From: Terriglobia bacterium | GTDB taxonomy: Bacteria; Acidobacteriota; Terriglobia; UBA7540 | DNA: 8,351 nucleotides | Direction: 5' to 3' | Assembly (NCBI GenBank): GCA_030040515.1 | Contig: JASHTO010000222.1 | Span: forward strand, 1 to 8,351 | Shown: positions 5,551 to 8,351 of the stretch, piece after piece | How positions within the stretch are numbered: the first letter of the stretch is position 1 | Layout: each line of letters starts with the position of its first letter | Position numbers and translations under genes: made by a program | The notes under the pieces: model-generated | The model's database searches: none | Seen by the model: the letters and a program-made list of their open reading frames with translations, nothing else | Told to the model about the DNA's origin: nothing

Positions 5551-6912
5551 TCAGATGATCCGCATGGCCTCAGGGTCCCAGCCGACGATTTTTTGCTGCT
5601 CGTAACTCAGGTTGGCCAGCAAAGCAGCGCCGGCGGCGCGGTAGCCGAACACCGCGTCCTCAACAACCGGTTGCCGCGAGCGAACGGCAGCGAAAAAGTT
5701 GTGAAAATGGTCGTAGACATCGCTGTAGTCGGGCGAAGCACTATATTTTTCCTGCTCGCTCGGCAGCTCGCCGCTGGGATGTACCGGCGGATATTTCTTG
5801 TTGAACTCGGCGAGGAACTTCTCCTGCATCGCGCGGGAAAACGTGTTAATGCTGTAGTCCGGCGCCGAGGGGTGAATCAACCGACGGACCGTCACCGAGT
5901 TCCCCGCAATTTCCATGACGCCCTCGGAGCCGGTGAATACAAATCCCTCCGTCTCCGCCGCCCCGTGTACAAAGTTGACACGCAAATGCAGGTCGAAGCC
6001 CTGCGGATAATCGAAAAGTCCCAGCAGCACATCAGGCTGATCGCGGCCGTCCTTCCAAAAACGCAAGCCTCCCATCGCCACGGCGCGCGTAGGGCCATCC
6101 GCACCCGTGATGAAATGCGTGCCACTAAACAGGTGGACGAACAGGTCGCCCGCCACGCCGTTTCCGTAAGCCTTCCACTTCTGCCACTGGAAAAAGTGCT
6201 CCGCGTTGAAAGGTATCTTGGGAGCCGAACCGAGAAACCGCGGCCAATCGACGGTTTCTGGAGAAGCGTCAGGCGGAATGGAAGAGTCGAAGGCCAGCAC
6301 CGGGTCATAGTGGTTGCGGTCCCACCAGGCATTGATGACAGTAATCTGGCCAATGGCGCCGGCCGCCACAAGCTGCTTCGCCTTCTTATAGATCATCGAA
6401 CTGACTCGTTGGCTGCCGACCTGAAGGATGCGCTGCGTGTTGCGAGCAGTCTCGATGATGTCCGGCCCATCACTGTACGCGTGGATCATGGGTTTTTCGA
6501 GATAAACGTCCTTACCGGCATTCATGGCGTCGACGGCCGCCTGCTTGTGCCAGTGATTGGGCGTGGCGACGATCACGGCGTCCACGTCAGAACGCGCCAG
6601 AATCTCGCGATAATCACGCGTGGTAAAGAGGCTTTCACCCCAGAGCTCGCGGCAATGCGTCAACCTGCCGTCGTAGCAATCCGCCGCCGCCACCAGCTTT
6701 ACTCCTGGAACCTGCAGGGCATACTCTGCGGTGTACTGGCCGCGATTTCCCGCGCCGATCAATGCCAGTTGAATATGGTCATTGGCGGCAAAGGACCGCG
6801 CGGCACCCGACGCGGCTTCCGCCCGCGCGCTTAACTCTTCCGAAAGCAAGCTACCCGCGGCCGCGGCGCCTCCCGTCTTCAGAAAATCCCGGCGATTCAG
6901 CGGATGGTTCAT
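5551..6912 (-). CDS. Tat-exported Gfo/Idh/MocA family oxidoreductase
   Basis: A 453-residue NAD(P)-dependent dehydrogenase-like protein. It opens with a twin-arginine signal (NRRDFLK, 6-12) and an Ala-rich hydrophobic stretch, so it should be exported folded, with cofactor, by the Tat system. The Rossmann domain follows: LIGAGNRG (51-58), then ATPNHWH (116-122) and the family motif EKP (139-141). The C-terminal alpha/beta domain contains AGDLFVH (254-260), where Asp256 and His260 occupy the usual catalytic region. Length fits the secreted subgroup of Acidobacteriota, Verrucomicrobiota and Planctomycetota. The ATG at 6910-6912 overlaps the upstream gene's TGA (ATGA), with GGGAGAG shortly before it, so translation is coupled to the isomerase-like gene. 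It probably oxidises or dehydrogenates a sugar or polyol in the periplasm, or uses a tightly held NAD(P) for redox-neutral hydrolysis, as some exported members do. The substrate is unknown. Confidence 0.92.
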   Translation of the reverse strand: MNHPLNRRDFLKTGGAAAAGSLLSEELSARAEAASGAARSFAANDHIQLALIGAGNRGQYTAEYALQVPGVKLVAAADCYDGRLTHCRELWGESLFTTRDYREILARSDVDAVIVATPNHWHKQAAVDAMNAGKDVYLEKPMIHAYSDGPDIIETARNTQRILQVGSQRVSSMIYKKAKQLVAAGAIGQITVINAWWDRNHYDPVLAFDSSIPPDASPETVDWPRFLGSAPKIPFNAEHFFQWQKWKAYGNGVAGDLFVHLFSGTHFITGADGPTRAVAMGGLRFWKDGRDQPDVLLGLFDYPQGFDLHLRVNFVHGAAETEGFVFTGSEGVMEIAGNSVTVRRLIHPSAPDYSINTFSRAMQEKFLAEFNKKYPPVHPSGELPSEQEKYSASPDYSDVYDHFHNFFAAVRSRQPVVEDAVFGYRAAGAALLANLSYEQQKIVGWDPEAMRII

Positions 6913-8036
6913 ATGGTCTCTCCCAACAATTCCGCGCGAACATTTTTCAGCACAAAAGCCGCGCGTTCCACCCCTACGGGCTTGGGCAGAAACGAATCCT
7001 CATGCTCGATGCTCAGTATTCCCTGAAAACCGATATCCATGTACGCCTTCATGATGTCCTTCCAAACCTCTGCGCCATGCCCGTAGCCAACCGTGCGAAA
7101 GACGACGGAACCCTGCGAAGACTTCGCGAGATCCGCAGAGAAATTCAGGACCCCGGTCTGATCGGCCACGTGTTTGAAAATGACCGTGTCCTTCATGTGG
7201 GCGTGGTAGACCGCTCCTTGCTTTCCCAGGTAGTGGATCACCTCCACGGGGTCGCAGCCCTGCCAGAACAGGTGGCTGAGGTCGCAATTGGCGCCGATTT
7301 CCTCACCCACCGCTTCGCGCAACCGCATCAGCGTGTAGGGGTTGTACACGACGAAACCGGGGTGCATCTCAAACGCAATTTTCTTCATGCCGTGGGCACG
7401 CGCGAACTTCACGGCCTCGCGCCAGTAAGGAAGCACCACCTGGTCCCATTGCCAGGTAATCACCTCTTCGTAGTCAGGCGGCCACCGGTAAGTGACCCAG
7501 TTCGGATGCGACGCATTGGGAGAATCCCCCGGGCACCCGGAGAAGTTAACGACCACGGGAATCTCCAGACGTTCGGCCAGCAGCACCGCCTGGCGAAAGT
7601 CCTGGTCAAAGCGCCGGGCCATGGCGCGATTGGGATGGAGGGGATTGCCGGAGCTGTTGAGAGCCCCCACCTTGATGTTTCGGTCTTCGAACTTCTTCTT
7701 CCACGCCTTCCCTTTCGCCGGGTCAGCCAGGATATCCTCGACGGGAATGTGCTTGGGCTCGCCATAACCGCCGGTGCAGATTTCCACCGCCTCAATGCCT
7801 TGCGCGGTGAGCTTCTCCAACATCTCATCGAGCTGGAGATCAAAATAGGCCGTGTCAATGATCCCGATAGGAAGTTTTTGCATCGCTGACGGACCTTTGG
7901 GCGGAATCGGACTACTGATTGTTGCCTCCGCAATGGGCGCTGTGCCCGCGACCACGGGCGCGGCGGCAATAAGCCCGGTTGAGTTAACAATGAATTCCCT
8001 TCGGCTGACGTGCCCCGTATCAGTTCCCCTTGCCAT
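6909..8036 (-). CDS. Tat-exported sugar phosphate isomerase/epimerase-like TIM-barrel protein
   Basis: A 375-residue protein of the xylose isomerase-like TIM-barrel (AP endonuclease 2) superfamily. The N-terminus has a twin-arginine motif (SRREFIV, 11-17) and a hydrophobic stretch (GLIAAAPVVAG), so Tat export is expected. The barrel runs from about residue 55 (LPIGIIDTAY) to the end. Likely divalent-metal or catalytic residues are Glu223 and His225 (AFEMHPG), Asp252 and His255 (CDLSHLFWQG), His278/His280 (HAHMKD) and Glu344 (SIEHED). The start is set by AAGGAG 8 nt before the ATG; the promoter at 8111-8139 lies about 70 bp upstream. It is the first gene of a two-gene operon with the oxidoreductase, overlapping it by 4 bp. 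That pairing is common for keto-sugar chemistry, one enzyme oxidising and the other isomerising or epimerising. The exact substrate cannot be assigned. Confidence 0.9.
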   Translation of the reverse strand: MARGTDTGHVSRREFIVNSTGLIAAAPVVAGTAPIAEATISSPIPPKGPSAMQKLPIGIIDTAYFDLQLDEMLEKLTAQGIEAVEICTGGYGEPKHIPVEDILADPAKGKAWKKKFEDRNIKVGALNSSGNPLHPNRAMARRFDQDFRQAVLLAERLEIPVVVNFSGCPGDSPNASHPNWVTYRWPPDYEEVITWQWDQVVLPYWREAVKFARAHGMKKIAFEMHPGFVVYNPYTLMRLREAVGEEIGANCDLSHLFWQGCDPVEVIHYLGKQGAVYHAHMKDTVIFKHVADQTGVLNFSADLAKSSQGSVVFRTVGYGHGAEVWKDIMKAYMDIGFQGILSIEHEDSFLPKPVGVERAAFVLKNVRAELLGETI

Positions 8037-8110
8037 CGTATTGGCTCCTTGGAACTACTTGCAAGCTGCAATTGAATTAACTCTGAACGGATCTGCAATT
8101 TGCGCCAACG

Positions 8111-8139
8111 AGTCTATGGCGGAGGGAAGCGGAAGTCAA
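8111..8139 (-). promoter_or_regulatory. Putative sigma70 promoter of the sugar-enzyme operon
   Basis: On the minus strand TTGACT (-35, 8134-8139; 5 of 6), a 17-bp spacer and TAGACT (-10, 8111-8116; 4 of 6) precede the isomerase gene. The leader would be about 68 nt. I see no obvious operator palindrome over the boxes. Confidence 0.6.
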
Positions 8140-8161
8140 GCGCGGTTCGCGTGACTGTCAA

Positions 8162-8210
8162 AGCTCTTTAGAAATGTCCCCTTTCTTAGCTCATTAGAAG
8201 TGTCCCCTTT
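8162..8210 (+). repeat. Tandem 23-bp repeat, IS-end-like
   Basis: Two direct copies start at 8162 and 8188 (period 26 bp) and differ at 2 of 23 positions. The shared core is TTAGAARTGTCCCCTTT. Multiple short direct repeats containing a TGTCC core resemble the transposase-binding arrays at the ends of IS21- or IS481-like elements. The sequence upstream of the copies is the operon promoter region, so if this is an IS terminus its transposase would lie to the right, beyond the window, or is gone. Family assignment is inference. Confidence 0.5.
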
Positions 8211-8255
8211 TCGTTTGGTTTGTGTTTTTCCTCTCTGGTTCTGGTTTTTGCTTTT

Positions 8256-8336
8256 CCGTTGGGCCTGCCCGGAGCGGAGCCCTGCGGAGCCCGAAGGGCG
8301 GAGCGCTTAGGGCGCAGCGGAGGGCAGGCCCAACGG
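8256..8336. repeat. GC-rich inverted repeat, 15-bp arms
   Basis: CCGTTGGGCCTGCCC (8256-8270) and its exact complement (8322-8336) enclose 51 bp made largely of GCGGAGC units (8274-8280, 8284-8290, 8298-8304). It could form a large hairpin or be a miniature palindromic repeat. No coding frame is supported between 8211 and 8351. Confidence 0.6.
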
Positions 8337-8351
8337 AGGCCGCGCTGCGCT

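Noticed and set aside
5147..5605. Plus-strand open frames before the oxidoreductase stop
   Set aside because: Two overlapping frames lack a ribosome binding site or any recognisable family. A short third-frame stretch (GQKLVYAGRVHF) faintly recalls a DNA ligase C-terminus, but nothing around it supports that.
5593..6834. 413-codon open frame on the plus strand
   Set aside because: It is antisense to the Gfo/Idh/MocA gene and has no family motif or ribosome binding site.
6762..7889. 375-codon open frame on the plus strand
   Set aside because: It is antisense to the isomerase-like gene, and its composition is that of a shadow frame.
1..8351. CRISPR array or toxin-antitoxin system
   Set aside because: No regularly spaced repeat series beyond the two-unit repeat at 8162-8210, and no toxin-antitoxin pair could be recognised.

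Overview
The window (about 55% G+C by eye) looks like chromosomal DNA from an uncultured or environmental bacterium, most probably an Acidobacteriota member; Verrucomicrobiota or Planctomycetota are less likely. The reasons are two paired Tat-exported sugar-modifying enzymes (Gfo/Idh/MocA oxidoreductase plus TIM-barrel isomerase), a PP2C/Ser-Thr kinase pair, a class I-beta glutamine synthetase, and short palindromic repeats of the 'tagcggcggtc' type. This placement is inference.

Layout. Positions 1-571 hold no recognisable gene. A miniature inverted-repeat element lies at 572-652, followed by a weak open frame. glnA (1063-2487, minus) follows, with a hairpin just after its stop and a leader of about 190 nt carrying a sigma70-like promoter. 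Upstream of it on the same strand is a membrane-anchored Ser/Thr kinase (2821-3789) with a degenerate glycine loop. Immediately upstream of the kinase is the frameshifted 3' stump of a PP2C phosphatase (3835-4047), so a former phosphatase-kinase operon has been beheaded.

The break coincides with a genomic-island scar (about 4048-4930): a 54-nt tRNA-like remnant, an intact tRNA-Pro(CGG), the C-terminal tail of a tyrosine recombinase pointing at that tRNA, a second larger copy of the miniature element in inverted orientation, and a fragment of an IS630-type transposase. About 620 bp without an identifiable gene follows.

The right third is a tight two-gene minus-strand operon: a Tat-exported sugar-phosphate isomerase/epimerase-like protein (6909-8036) and a Tat-exported Gfo/Idh/MocA oxidoreductase (5551-6912). 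They overlap by 4 bp (ATGA) and are driven by a good sigma70-like promoter at 8111-8139. Together they probably oxidise and isomerise or epimerise a sugar outside the cytoplasm; the substrate cannot be read from sequence. The extreme right end carries a 26-bp-period tandem repeat that looks like an IS terminus and a long GC-rich inverted repeat.

I see no CRISPR array, no complete mobile element and no convincing wholly new system. The most unusual items are the inverted pair of TA-flanked miniature elements with the tRNA/integrase scar, the orphaned kinase, and the D-arm-less tRNA-like remnant.
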